Origin: Sphaerotilus sp.
GTDB taxonomy: Bacteria; Pseudomonadota; Gammaproteobacteria; Burkholderiales; Burkholderiaceae_C
Direction: 5' to 3'
DNA length: 64,000 nucleotides
NCBI GenBank assembly: GCA_013299055.1
Contig: JAAFKB010000005.1
Coordinates: forward strand, 1-64,000
This document shows, piece by piece, positions 49,330 through 60,116 of this stretch. Position 1 is the stretch's first letter; each line of letters starts with the position of its first letter. The notes under the pieces are model-generated. The model did not search any database. It was given only the letters and a program-made list of their open reading frames with translations, and was not told the DNA's origin. Both the position numbers and the translations under genes were made by a program.

Positions 49330-50253
49330 GTGACCTCTGCCGTGACCGCTGCCCTGCACAACTCCAGCCTCCACTCCCTGCCCCTGCTCGCCCGTGGCAA
49401 GGTGCGCGACAACTACGCCGTCGGCGAGGACCGCATCCTGATGGTCGCCACCGACCGGCTGTCGGCCTTCGACGTGATCATGGGCGAGCCGATCCCGGGC
49501 AAGGGTGCGCTGCTGACGCGCGTGGCGCTGTTCTGGTTCGCCCGCCTGGGCCGCATCGTGCCAAACCACCTGACCGGCGAGGATCCGCTGAGCGTGGTCG
49601 CCCCCGACGAGGTGGAGCAGGTGCGCGACCGCTCGATGCTGGTCAGGCGCCTGACGCCGCTGCCGGTCGAGGCGGTGGTGCGCGGCTATCTGGCCGGCAG
49701 CGGCTGGAAGGAATACCAGGAGAGCCAGTCGGTCTGCGGCGTGGCGCTGCCGGCCGGCCTGACCAATGCGGCCAAGTTGCCCGTGCCGATCTTCACGCCC
49801 GCCACCAAGGCCGATGTCGGTGACCACGACGAGAACATCGCGTTCGAGCGCATGGTCGAGATCATCGGCCTGGACCTGGCCACCCGCGTGCGCGACCTGT
49901 CGATCCAGCTCTACCAGACCGCCGCCGACCACGCCCTGACCCGCGGCATCATCATCGCCGACACCAAGTTCGAGTTCGGCCTGGACGCCGATGGCACGCT
50001 GACGCTGATGGACGAGGTGCTCACGCCCGATTCGTCGCGCTACTGGCCAGTCGAGCAGTACGGCGCCGCGCTGGCCGCTGGTGTCAACCCGCCGAGCTTC
50101 GACAAGCAGTACCTGCGCGACTGGCTGGAGACGGCGCAGGTCGATGGCCGTCCCTGGGGCAAGGTCGCACCGGCCCCGGCACTGCCCGACGAGGTCATCG
50201 CCCACACCACGGCCCAGTACCAGGAAGCCCTGGACCGCCTGATGGGTGGCTGA
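49330..50253 (+). CDS. purC: Phosphoribosylaminoimidazole-succinocarboxamide synthase
   Basis: GTG start; [43 protein letters not shown]...[28 protein letters not shown]. Confidence 0.96.
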   Translation: MTSAVTAALHNSSLHSLPLLARGKVRDNYAVGEDRILMVATDRLSAFDVIMGEPIPGKGALLTRVALFWFARLGRIVPNHLTGEDPLSVVAPDEVEQVRDRSMLVRRLTPLPVEAVVRGYLAGSGWKEYQESQSVCGVALPAGLTNAAKLPVPIFTPATKADVGDHDENIAFERMVEIIGLDLATRVRDLSIQLYQTAADHALTRGIIIADTKFEFGLDADGTLTLMDEVLTPDSSRYWPVEQYGAALAAGVNPPSFDKQYLRDWLETAQVDGRPWGKVAPAPALPDEVIAHTTAQYQEALDRLMGG

Positions 50254-50282
50254 TCCGGGCGCTCGGACGGGAAGGCCGCAGC

Positions 50283-51401
50283 GTGTCGGCTGTGAACCGG
50301 CGCCTGCTGGCTCTCGACCACGACATCGCGCAGCGGCGCTCGCCGCGGGTGGTGCTGTTCCTGCGTGCTGAGCGTGCTGTCGTGCTGGCCCGGCTGGGCG
50401 AGACCACCCGGGCGCGCACCGAGATCGCCAGCCTGCGCGCCGAACCGGGCGCGCGCGAGTACCCGTCGCTGGAGCCCTGGCTGCTGCTGGGCGAAGGGCT
50501 GGCGGACTTCTATGCGGACCTCGCTGGCAGCGCCCGCGAGCGCGTGCGGCGGGCGCTGGTGCAGGCCCGGTCGACCCGCAGCACCCGCGCCCTGCCACTG
50601 GCTGCGGCCTGGTTGGCGCACCTGGAGTTCCACGTTCGCGAGGACATCCGTGCGGTCGAGGCGCTTGTGCTGGCGCTGAACACGGCCCAGGCCGACCACC
50701 ATGGTGCCCGGTCGCGGTTGTGTCTCGTGCTGGCCGGGATGCTGCACTACGCCGGAGCCGAGGAACGCGCCCAGCCCTGGTACAGCCAGGCCCGTGTCCA
50801 CGCCCAGGCCGAGGGCGACGGCGCCGCGCTCAGCTCCATCATGTACAACATGGCGCTGCTGCGGGTGGTCGACGTGCGCCTGACCGCCGCCTTCGGTGCC
50901 CACACCGATGCAGCGGCGCTGCGCCGGGCGATGCTGGGCACCGAGTCATCGATCTTCCTGGACCGCAGCGTCAGCACCCGCGCCCTCAGCCACCACCCGC
51001 CGATGCAGCAGGCGCAATTGCTGGTGCTGGCCGGGCAGCCCGCCGAGGCGCTGGCGCTGTACGACGCCTACACCGCGCAGGCCGTGGCCGAAGGGCTGAC
51101 GTCGTGCGAAGCCCTGTTCCTGGCCGACCAGGCCTGGTGCCTGATCCAGCTCGGGCGCGGCAGCCAGGCGCTGGACCGCGCCCGTGTCGCCGACAGTGCC
51201 CTGCCGGCTGCCACCGAGCCGGAAGACCGCGCCATCGCCCACGCCATGCTGGCGCAGGTCCATGCCCGGCTGGGCCTGCAGGATCTGGCCGACCGCCACA
51301 CCCGGCTGGCGATGCAGGACCACCAGCGTTACCGCCAGCGCGCCGACACCCTGCTGGCACTGCTCGACCATGCCGACCTGCCCCCACCGGGGCAGGTCTG
51401 A
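50283..51401 (+). CDS. Hypothetical TPR/alpha-helical-repeat-like protein
   Basis: 372 aa Ala/Leu-rich helical protein with repeated LxxAxxxLGxxxxARxxxA patterns; no catalytic motif recognised. Confidence 0.65.
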   Translation: MSAVNRRLLALDHDIAQRRSPRVVLFLRAERAVVLARLGETTRARTEIASLRAEPGAREYPSLEPWLLLGEGLADFYADLAGSARERVRRALVQARSTRSTRALPLAAAWLAHLEFHVREDIRAVEALVLALNTAQADHHGARSRLCLVLAGMLHYAGAEERAQPWYSQARVHAQAEGDGAALSSIMYNMALLRVVDVRLTAAFGAHTDAAALRRAMLGTESSIFLDRSVSTRALSHHPPMQQAQLLVLAGQPAEALALYDAYTAQAVAEGLTSCEALFLADQAWCLIQLGRGSQALDRARVADSALPAATEPEDRAIAHAMLAQVHARLGLQDLADRHTRLAMQDHQRYRQRADTLLALLDHADLPPPGQV

Positions 51402-51410
51402 GCGGCAGCG

Positions 51411-52136
51411 TCAGGACTTCCCGGCCAGCCGCTTCTCGATCTCGGCGGCAGGGATGGCGCCCGGTGCGCGCGTGCCGTCCTCGAAGACGATGGCCGGGGT
51501 GCCCGTGACGCGGTGCTTCTTGGCCAGCGCCGCATTGCGCTCGATGGCCGAGGCGTCGCACTGGCCCATCACGCGCGGCGGCGCCACGCCATCGACCATC
51601 CAGCCGCGCCAGGCGGCGGTGTTGTCCTTGGCGCACCAGATCGCGCGGGCCTTCTCGGCCGAGTCACCGCCGAGGATCGGGATCACGAAGTTGTAGACCG
51701 TCACGTCCTTCACGTTGACCAGGTCCTTCTCCAGCCGCTTGCAATAGCCGCAGTTCGGATCACCGAAGACGGCGATCCTGCGCTTGCCGTTGCCGTTCTT
51801 CCAGACGATGGCGTCCTTCAGCGGCAGGCTGGCGAAGTCGATCGCGGTGAGCTTGTCCACGCGCTCTTCGGTCAGGTTGCGGCGCGTGGCGGTGTCGATC
51901 ATCGAACCCTGGAGCAGGTAGGTGCCCTTGGCGTCCGAGTACATGATGTCGGTGCCGATGCGCACTTCCCAGACGCCGGCCATCGGTGTCGGGCGCACTT
52001 CGTCGATCTTGGGCAGGTTGGCGAACCGCTCGGCCAGCGTCTTGCGGATGTCGGCCTCGTCGGCGCGGGCCGGGCTGGACAGCAAGGTCAGGGCGGCCAG
52101 CGCGGTGGCGGCGAAGGGGGCGAGGCGCAAAGTCAT
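51411..52136 (-). CDS. dsbC: DsbC family thiol:disulfide interchange protein
   Basis: Signal peptide; IAVFGDPNCGYCKRLEKDL (CGYC active site); HRVTGTPAIVFEDGTRAPG. Confidence 0.94.
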   Translation of the reverse strand: MTLRLAPFAATALAALTLLSSPARADEADIRKTLAERFANLPKIDEVRPTPMAGVWEVRIGTDIMYSDAKGTYLLQGSMIDTATRRNLTEERVDKLTAIDFASLPLKDAIVWKNGNGKRRIAVFGDPNCGYCKRLEKDLVNVKDVTVYNFVIPILGGDSAEKARAIWCAKDNTAAWRGWMVDGVAPPRVMGQCDASAIERNAALAKKHRVTGTPAIVFEDGTRAPGAIPAAEIEKRLAGKS

Positions 52137-52171
52137 CGTGGAGTGTCCTTGGTTCTGTCTGCGTGCGGAGT

Positions 52172-53347
52172 TCAGGCATCGAGCGCCCGGTCGGTCAGCC
52201 AACGCTTGAGCGGGCCGAGATGGTGAACCAGCGTCATGCCCTGGTTGCGCAGTGCCTTCAGGGGCGCTGAAGGCTGTGCAAACAGGTGCAGCAGGCCGTC
52301 GGTCAGGCCGCCCATGGCGCGGGTCGGGGTGCTGCGCTCGCGGGCGTAGCGGCGCAGCGTGCGTTCGTCGCCGAGCGATTTCCAGGGCATCGTGCGCCGC
52401 GCGTCGCCCAGCACCTGCGCCAGCGCGCGCACATCGGCCAGCCCCAGGTTCAGCCCCTGTCCCGCCAGCGGATGCACCGCGTGCGCGGCGTCGCCCAGCA
52501 GCACCCAGCCCGGCCCGCACCAGCGCTGCGCCTGCCCCAGCCGCAGCGGCCACGCGGCCCGCGGCGAGCCGAGCCGCAGCGTGCCGGCCGCGCCACCCGT
52601 GGCGGCATTCAGCTCGGCCTCGAAGTCGGTGTCGGACAGCGCCAGCCGCCGCTCGGCCTCGGCCTGCGGCTGCGACCAGACCAGACCGAAGCCGTGGTCG
52701 ATCTGCGGCCGGTCGAAGGGCAGCAGCGCCAGCACGTCCGGGTGGCGGAACCACTGCCAGGCGGTGCCCTGGTGCGGCTGGTCGCTGACCAGCCGGGCCG
52801 CCACGCCGTGGTGGCCGTAGGGGAAGGACTCGAAGCCGGCGCCCAGCGCCTCGCGGGTGGCGGAATCCTTGCCCTCGCAGATGGCGGTGAGCGGGGCGGC
52901 GCTGGTGGTGTGGATAGGTGCTTGCGCCAGCCGCTGCACATGCGGGGCGTAGCGCAGGGCTTCGCCCAGCGTCTGTTCCAGCGCGGCCGCGTCCACGATC
53001 CACGCCAGCTCGCTCACGCCCTGCTGCCAGGCGCTGAACTCGATCGCTCCGCCGCCGTCACCGTGGATGCGCATGTCGTGGACGGCGGTGCGGGCGTTTT
53101 CAGGCAGGGCGTCCCATACCCGCAGCGCTTGCAGCAGTGCGACCGAACCGGCGTTCAGCGCGTAGGTGCGCATGTCTTGCGTGGCGTCCTTCTGCGGTGC
53201 GATGCCGAGCAAGCCGACCCGCAGACCATCCCGCGCCAGCGCCAAGGCCAGCGCCATGCCGACCGGGCCACTGCCACGGATCAGCACATCGTGTGCAGGC
53301 GATCCGGACGAGGCCGGCGGCGGGGCAAGGTGGAAAGACGCTGTCAT
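52172..53347 (-). CDS. UbiH/UbiF/VisC/COQ6-family FAD-dependent hydroxylase
   Basis: DVLIRGSGPVGMALALALARDGLRVGLLG; RCGPGWVLLGDAAHAVHPLAGQGLNLGLADVRALAQVL. Confidence 0.92.
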   Translation of the reverse strand: MTASFHLAPPPASSGSPAHDVLIRGSGPVGMALALALARDGLRVGLLGIAPQKDATQDMRTYALNAGSVALLQALRVWDALPENARTAVHDMRIHGDGGGAIEFSAWQQGVSELAWIVDAAALEQTLGEALRYAPHVQRLAQAPIHTTSAAPLTAICEGKDSATREALGAGFESFPYGHHGVAARLVSDQPHQGTAWQWFRHPDVLALLPFDRPQIDHGFGLVWSQPQAEAERRLALSDTDFEAELNAATGGAAGTLRLGSPRAAWPLRLGQAQRWCGPGWVLLGDAAHAVHPLAGQGLNLGLADVRALAQVLGDARRTMPWKSLGDERTLRRYARERSTPTRAMGGLTDGLLHLFAQPSAPLKALRNQGMTLVHHLGPLKRWLTDRALDA

Positions 53348-53386
53348 AGGGCAAGATTGTAGGAACTGACCGCAGCGAGGCCCCTG

Positions 53387-54295
53387 ATGCATTCCCTTGA
53401 CCCTGACATGGCCCCTCCGGCGGGTACCGGTGACGACGATGGCAGCAGCCCTGTCACCATTGCCAGCCTGCATGTCTACCCCATCAAGTCCTGCGCGGGA
53501 CTGTCGCTGACACAGACCGACCTCGCCGCCACCGGTTTCGCGCACGACCGGCAATGGATGCTGATCGACGACCAGCACGAGTTCCTCAGCCAGCGCGAAC
53601 ACGCCCGCATGGCGCTGATCCGGCCGGCGTGGAGTGACGACGACGGCGCGCTGACCGTGACGGCACCCGGCTGCCCGCCGCTGCGGCTGCCCGCCACGCC
53701 GCTGGGCGAGCGGCTGCGGGTGCGCGTGTGGGACGACGCCGTGGATGCCCGCGCCGCCGGCCCCACTGCCGACCGCTGGTTCAGCGGGTTTCTTGGTGCG
53801 CCGGTGCGGCTGGTGCAGTTCACGCCGGGGCAGCGGCGGCTGTCGAGTGCACGCTGGACCGGCGCGCTCGAAGCGGAAAACGCCTTCTCCGACGGCTACC
53901 CCATCCTCGTCACCACGGTGGCCGCGCTGGACGAGCTGAACCGCCGGCTGGCGCTCGGCCGCCATGCACCGGTGACGATGGCGCGCTTTCGCCCCAACCT
54001 GGTGCTCGACGGTCTGGGGCCGCACGGCGAGGACGGTCTGGACGCGCTGCACTTCGACACGCCGGGCGGGCCGGTCACGCTGCGGCTGGTCAAGCCCTGT
54101 CCACGCTGCCCGATCCCGAACATCGACCCCGACACGGCTGAAGCGGGCTTCGAACCAGGCGACACCCTGGCCCGCTACCGCGCCGATGCACGGGTGGGTG
54201 GGGCAATCACCTTCGGGATGAATGCGGTGATCGTCGAGGGCATCGGGCGGCGGCTGGTGGTGGGACAGGGCGGGCGCGGGACGGTGCAGTTCTGA
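53387..54295 (+). CDS. MOSC domain-containing protein (N-terminal MOSC beta barrel + MOSC)
   Basis: IASLHVYPIKSCAGLSLTQTDLAATGFAHDRQWMLIDDQHEFLSQREHARMALI...RFRPNLVLDGL...VKPCPRCPIPNIDPDT. Confidence 0.92.
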   Translation: MHSLDPDMAPPAGTGDDDGSSPVTIASLHVYPIKSCAGLSLTQTDLAATGFAHDRQWMLIDDQHEFLSQREHARMALIRPAWSDDDGALTVTAPGCPPLRLPATPLGERLRVRVWDDAVDARAAGPTADRWFSGFLGAPVRLVQFTPGQRRLSSARWTGALEAENAFSDGYPILVTTVAALDELNRRLALGRHAPVTMARFRPNLVLDGLGPHGEDGLDALHFDTPGGPVTLRLVKPCPRCPIPNIDPDTAEAGFEPGDTLARYRADARVGGAITFGMNAVIVEGIGRRLVVGQGGRGTVQF

Positions 54296-54660
54296 ATGGG
54301 AAAATCCTGTCGATTCACCATGCCCCAGTCCGCACCATGACATCGATCCTTGTTCGCCTCGCGTGGGCCGTTGTCCTGGCGTCGCTGTCGGCGCTTGCCC
54401 GGGTTCGGTCGTCCCCACGAATACGCCCACCTCGGCGGGGTGCTGCGGGTGTTCCGCCAGGAGGGGCGGCAGTTGGTGGAAGTGGCCAGGCAGTCCGGGT
54501 TCTCAATCACGTCTACGGTGCGACCGAGCGGACCATCGGCCTGGGCAGCGGGCGGCACGTCGTTCGGCTGGACACCTGCTCGGCCGACTGATCGCCCGCG
54601 ACACGGCACCTCAGGCAGGCGCCGATCACTACAATCGACAGGTTTTACAAGGATCCCTTC

Positions 54661-55752
<1,092 letters not shown>

Positions 55753-55875
55753 GCTGAAATTATTTTTTTCTGGGGCTGCATCTGCGCAGCGCCCGGCGGA
55801 CTAGTGAGGAGTGCAAGGCCCGAAAGCCTTCACTTGCAAGCCCTCTCACCCATCCTTCCTTCCCAGGAGTCCGCC

Positions 55876-56451
55876 ATGTCCCGCTTCGCTCTCGTTGCCT
55901 CTTCCGTCGCCCTGACCACCGTGCTGGCCGCCTGCTCGGGCATGCCCTCGATGCCCGCCATGCCGATGATGGCCAAGGCCGCCCCCTACAGCCAGGACAT
56001 GCTGCCCGACCCGGTCAAGGTGCCGGCCGGTCACCGCGTGGCGTGGGAGACCGTCGGGGTCGGCGAGATCACCTACGAGTGCCGCGCCAAGGCGGGCACG
56101 ACGGACGCCTTCGAGTGGGTGTTCGTCGGTCCGATGGCGGCGCTGAAGGGCCGTGGCGGCGAGACCCTCGGCCGCTACTTCGGCCCGCCCGCGACCTGGG
56201 CAGCCAACGACGGCTCCGCGCTCACCGGCACGCAAGTCGCGGTCGCCCCGGCAATGGCGGGCAGCATCCCGCTGCAACTCGTCAAGGCCAACCCGGCGAT
56301 GGGCAGCGGCGCCCTGACCGGCGTGAGCTACATCCAGCGCGTGGCGACCCGTGGCGGTGTGGCGCCGGCCATGCCCTGCGCGGCGGGCAGCACGGGCAAG
56401 CGCGAAATCGTCCAGTACCAGGCCGACTACATCTTCTGGAAGCCGGTTTGA
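55876..56451 (+). CDS. DUF3455 family putative lipoprotein
   Basis: Lipobox VLAACSG; VPAGHRVAWETVGVGEITYECRAKAGTTDAFEWVFVGPMAALKGRGGETLGRYFGPPATWAANDGS...VSYIQRVATRGG. Confidence 0.8.
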   Translation: MSRFALVASSVALTTVLAACSGMPSMPAMPMMAKAAPYSQDMLPDPVKVPAGHRVAWETVGVGEITYECRAKAGTTDAFEWVFVGPMAALKGRGGETLGRYFGPPATWAANDGSALTGTQVAVAPAMAGSIPLQLVKANPAMGSGALTGVSYIQRVATRGGVAPAMPCAAGSTGKREIVQYQADYIFWKPV

Positions 56452-56501
56452 GGCGAACCCTGGATCGACAGACCTAGAATCGGGCGGCCACCTGCCGCCT
56501 G

Positions 56502-57059
56502 ATGCCCACGCCCCTGCCCACCTTCGACCACGACGCCGCCCTGCTCGCCTGCGCACGGGGCGAGCGATTCGCCCTGCGGATGCTTTACGAACACGAGGCC
56601 CGCTGGCTGCTCGGCGTGGTGCGGCGCATCGTGCGCGACGTGGCGCTGGCCGAGGACGTGCTGCAGGACGCCTTTCTGCAGATCTGGCAGCGCGCCGAGA
56701 CGTTTGACCCGGCGCTCGGGTCCGGGCGGGGCTGGATCTACACCGTGGTGCGCCACCAGGCATTGCGGGCCGTGCGCGGCAGTGCGTCGGAGCCGGTGCT
56801 GCTCGACCCGGAAACGCTCACCGGCGTGTCCGATCTCCAGCAAGCACAGTCGGACGAGGACGACGACCGCGGCCTCGACCCCGACAGCCTGGAGCGTTGC
56901 CTGCAGCGGCTGGACGAGGCGCGGCGGGCCTGCGTGGTGCATGCCTTCGTCGATGGCTACACCCATGAACAGATCGCCGAGCGGCTGAACACGCCGCTGG
57001 GCACCGTGAAGTCGTGGATCCGCCGCAGCCTGCTGGCGTTGAAGGAGTGCCTGTCATGA
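56502..57059 (+). CDS. ECF-type sigma-70 family RNA polymerase sigma factor
   Basis: EARWLLGVVRRIVRDVALAEDVLQDAFLQIWQRAETFDPALGSGRGWIYTVVRHQALRAVR; region 4 VHAFVDGYTHEQIAERLNTPLGTVKSWIRRSLLALKECL. Confidence 0.93.
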   Translation: MPTPLPTFDHDAALLACARGERFALRMLYEHEARWLLGVVRRIVRDVALAEDVLQDAFLQIWQRAETFDPALGSGRGWIYTVVRHQALRAVRGSASEPVLLDPETLTGVSDLQQAQSDEDDDRGLDPDSLERCLQRLDEARRACVVHAFVDGYTHEQIAERLNTPLGTVKSWIRRSLLALKECLS

Positions 57060-57796
57060 AGCTCGACACCGCCGAGGATCGCAGCGTCGCGGCCGGCGAG
57101 TTCGTGCTCGGCACGCTGGACGACCCCGCCCGACAGGCGTTCGAGGCGGCGATGGTCAACGATGCCGGCCTGCGCGCCGAGGTGGCGATGTGGCAAGACC
57201 GGCTGCTGAGCCTGACCCGCCACGCACCGCCGGCCGAACCCTCGCCCTCGCTGTGGTCGCGCATCGACGCCCGGCTGACCTGGGCCGGTACACGCACCCG
57301 TGCCGAGGTGCCGCCGCCGCCGTTGCCGTGGTGGCAGCGGCTGGGGCTGTGGCAGGGCGTCAGCGGGCTGGCGATGGCGGCGTGCGTGGCGCTGGGCAGT
57401 GCGCTGGTGCTGCGTGGGGCGCCGGATGCGGCGCAGGATCAGCGGTACGTGGCCGTGTTGCAAGGGCCGCAGGGCGGCGGCAATGGCTGGGTGGTCGAGG
57501 TGCGCGTCGATGCGGCCGGGCAGGGGCGGTTGCGGCTGGTGCCGGTGGCGCCGTCCGGGCCGGTGCCGGCGGGGCGGGCGCTGCAGTTCTGGACCAAGGC
57601 GCCGGGCGCGGCCGGTCCCAGCTCGCTCGGGCTGGTGCAGGCCGGTTCGACCGTCGAGCTGCCGACCACGCGCTTGCCGGACCTGCGCCCCGAGCAGTTG
57701 TTCGAGATCACGCTGGAGCCCGAAGGTGGCTCGCCGATCGGGCGCCCGACCGGGCCGATCCTGTTCATCGGCCGTGCGGTCAAGCTGACCAGCTGA
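57056..57796 (+). CDS. Anti-sigma factor (RskA/anti-sigma-K-like)
   Basis: AAGEFVLGTLDDPARQAFEAAMVNDAGLRAEVAMWQDRL N-terminus, single TM, periplasmic RskA-like C-terminus; overlaps sigma stop (ATGA). Confidence 0.88.
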   Translation: MKLDTAEDRSVAAGEFVLGTLDDPARQAFEAAMVNDAGLRAEVAMWQDRLLSLTRHAPPAEPSPSLWSRIDARLTWAGTRTRAEVPPPPLPWWQRLGLWQGVSGLAMAACVALGSALVLRGAPDAAQDQRYVAVLQGPQGGGNGWVVEVRVDAAGQGRLRLVPVAPSGPVPAGRALQFWTKAPGAAGPSSLGLVQAGSTVELPTTRLPDLRPEQLFEITLEPEGGSPIGRPTGPILFIGRAVKLTS

Positions 57797-57818
57797 ACCA
57801 GTTGAAAGAGGTTTCTGC

Positions 57819-58700
57819 ATGTCCATCGCACCACCTCCCTTGTCCCCGGTCATCGCCGGTTGCTGGCGCATGGCCGACTGGGGCTGGACCCCGGGCGAGC
57901 GCCTGCGCTGGATCGAGCAGTGCCTCGACCGCGGCGTGACCACCTTCGACCACGCCGACATCTACGGCGGCTACACGGTCGAGGCGTTGTTCGGCGAGGC
58001 GCTGGCGCTGGCGCCGCACCTGCGCGAGCGGATGCAGCTCGTCAGCAAGTGCGGCATCAAGCTGCTGCACCCGAACCGGCCCGAGCACCGGCTCAAGTCC
58101 TACGACACCTCGACCGCGCACCTGATCGCCAGCGTGGACAACAGCCTGCGCGCGCTGCAGACCGACCGGCTCGACCTGCTGCTGATCCACCGGCCCGACC
58201 CGCTGATGAATCCGGCCGAGATCGCCGAGGTGGTCACGCGGTTGCAGGCGGCGGGCAAGGTGCGGGCCTTCGGGGTGTCCAACTTCACGCCGTCGCAGTT
58301 CGCCCTGCTGAACGCCGCCGTGCCGCTGGCGACGAACCAGATCGAGCTGCACCCGCTGCACCGCGCACCGCTGCACGACGGCACGCTCGACCAGATGCTG
58401 GCGCTGGACCTGCGGCCGATGGTCTGGTCGCCGCTGGCGGGCGGGCGCTTGTTCACCGGCACGGCGCCGGATGCGCTGCGTGTGCGGGCGTCGCTCGACG
58501 ACATCGCCCGCCGCCACGGCGTCACGCCGGCCACCGTCGCCTATGCATGGCTGCTGCGCCACCCGAGCCGGCCGTACCCGCTGGTTGGCAGCCAGCGCAT
58601 CGAGGCGCTGGACGAGGCACTCGCCGCCCAGGCGCTGACGCTCGACGCCGAGACCTGGCACGCCATCTGGAGCGCGGGCGAAGGCGCGGAGGTGGCGTGA
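57819..58700 (+). CDS. Aldo/keto reductase family oxidoreductase (YdhF-like)
   Basis: RLRWIEQCLDRGVTTFDHADIYGGYTVEALFGEAL...DRLDLLLIHRPDPLMNPAEIAEVVTRLQAAGKVRAFGVSNFTPSQF. Confidence 0.92.
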   Translation: MSIAPPPLSPVIAGCWRMADWGWTPGERLRWIEQCLDRGVTTFDHADIYGGYTVEALFGEALALAPHLRERMQLVSKCGIKLLHPNRPEHRLKSYDTSTAHLIASVDNSLRALQTDRLDLLLIHRPDPLMNPAEIAEVVTRLQAAGKVRAFGVSNFTPSQFALLNAAVPLATNQIELHPLHRAPLHDGTLDQMLALDLRPMVWSPLAGGRLFTGTAPDALRVRASLDDIARRHGVTPATVAYAWLLRHPSRPYPLVGSQRIEALDEALAAQALTLDAETWHAIWSAGEGAEVA

Positions 58701-59512
58701 TGGGTGCCGTGGGCGAAGTGGTCACGAGTCCGCGCCTGCAGGCCGAGCGCGACCGGCTGTATCGGGCCGAGGACGATGGCCGGGTGCGCGCGCTGGTGCT
58801 GGCGCTGGCGCGGCCGGCGGACTGGGCGGTGCTCGGGCGGGTGTGGCAGGGCGTGCAGACCGACCTCGGCTGGCCCGCGCCCGGCATCGCGGTGTCGGGC
58901 ACGGATGCCTGCCAGCTCTGGTTCTCGCTGGCCGAGCCGGTGCCGGCAGCCGAGGCCCACGCGCTGCTGGAATGCTTGCGCACCCGCTTTCTGGCCGAGG
59001 TGCCGCCGCACCGTGTCGAGCTGCTGCCTTCGGCCGATGGCGTGCAGCAAGCGCCGGTCATGCCTGCGCTGCAAACCGACAGTCCGGAGGGCGATGTCTG
59101 GTCGGCCTACATCGCGCCCGACCTCGCGCCGGTGTTCGCCGAGACGCCGTGGCTCGACATCCGGCCCGGCTCGGAAGGGCAGGCGGAGTTGCTGTCGCGT
59201 CTGGCGAGCATCAGCGCCGCCGAGTACCGGGCGGCGTTGCCTGTGGCTGTGCCGTCATCGGCGGGACTGGCAGTGAGCGGTCCCTGCACCGATCCGCGGC
59301 AGTTCCTGCTGCAGGTGATGAACGACGAGCGGGTGGAGATGGGGTGGCGGATCGAGGCGGCGAAGGCGTTGCTCAACCCATCGGCCACGTCAGCCTGCGA
59401 CTGCAGACGCTCGACTCAGGCGTCCCGGTCGCGGTCCCAGCCCGTGCCATCCTCGGTCAGCAACGCATCCAGCGGCACGTCGTGCGGCTCGGCCTCCAGC
59501 CATGGGATGTAG
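58700..59512 (+). CDS. Hypothetical protein, family not recognised
   Basis: Start overlaps the aldo/keto reductase stop; 270 aa, good coding character until about 59400, C-terminal tail runs antisense into the 5-FCL gene. Confidence 0.6.
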   Translation: MGAVGEVVTSPRLQAERDRLYRAEDDGRVRALVLALARPADWAVLGRVWQGVQTDLGWPAPGIAVSGTDACQLWFSLAEPVPAAEAHALLECLRTRFLAEVPPHRVELLPSADGVQQAPVMPALQTDSPEGDVWSAYIAPDLAPVFAETPWLDIRPGSEGQAELLSRLASISAAEYRAALPVAVPSSAGLAVSGPCTDPRQFLLQVMNDERVEMGWRIEAAKALLNPSATSACDCRRSTQASRSRSQPVPSSVSNASSGTSCGSASSHGM

Positions 59513-60030
59513 CCATGCGCGTAGCCGATGCCCGCCGTGAAGGGCATCGGCTGCAGCGACGCCAGCGTGCGGTCGTAGAACCCGCCGCCATATCCCAGCC
59601 GCACGCCCCCCGGCCCGAAGCCCACGCACGGCACCAGCAGCAGCTCGGGGTGGAACTCCTCCGTGTCCTTGGGTTTCAGGATCCCGTAGGCGTCCTCCTC
59701 CATCGGGCAGCCGGGGTACCAGACGTGGAAGCGCAGCTGCTTGGTCAGCTTGTCGATCACCGGCAGACCGATGCGCCGCTCGGGGTCGGACTCGCTCCAG
59801 CGGTACAGGGCGGGCAGGGCGTCGAACTCGCCCTTGATCGACCAGTACGCGCCGATCGTCTTCTCCTTGCGCGACAGCAGCCACACCATCAGCACCTCCT
59901 GCAGGTGCACCGAGCGTTGGTGGCGGTCGGACATGCCCATGCGTTCGGCCTGCAGCTGCTTGCGCAGGGTTTTCTTGTCGCGGGGCGGCTCGGGGAGCTG
60001 GAAGGCGGGGTAGGCGGAGGCAGTCGTCAT
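59416..60030 (-). CDS. 5-formyltetrahydrofolate cyclo-ligase
   Basis: KKTLRKQLQAERMGMS...PCVGFGPGGVRLGYGGGFYDRTLASLQPMPFTAGIGYAHGYIPWLEAEPHDVPLDALLTEDG. Confidence 0.94.
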   Translation of the reverse strand: MTTASAYPAFQLPEPPRDKKTLRKQLQAERMGMSDRHQRSVHLQEVLMVWLLSRKEKTIGAYWSIKGEFDALPALYRWSESDPERRIGLPVIDKLTKQLRFHVWYPGCPMEEDAYGILKPKDTEEFHPELLLVPCVGFGPGGVRLGYGGGFYDRTLASLQPMPFTAGIGYAHGYIPWLEAEPHDVPLDALLTEDGTGWDRDRDA

Positions 60031-60116
60031 CGGGGCGTTCCTTCAGGGGGATCGGGGGGTACCCATGCCGCGATTGTGCCGCCCGCCATTCCTGGTCGCC
60101 GCCCTACACTGTCGGC

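Noticed and set aside
55765-55780. T-rich run (ATTATTTTTTTCTGG) after ychF as a terminator
   Set aside because: No convincing GC-rich hairpin immediately upstream
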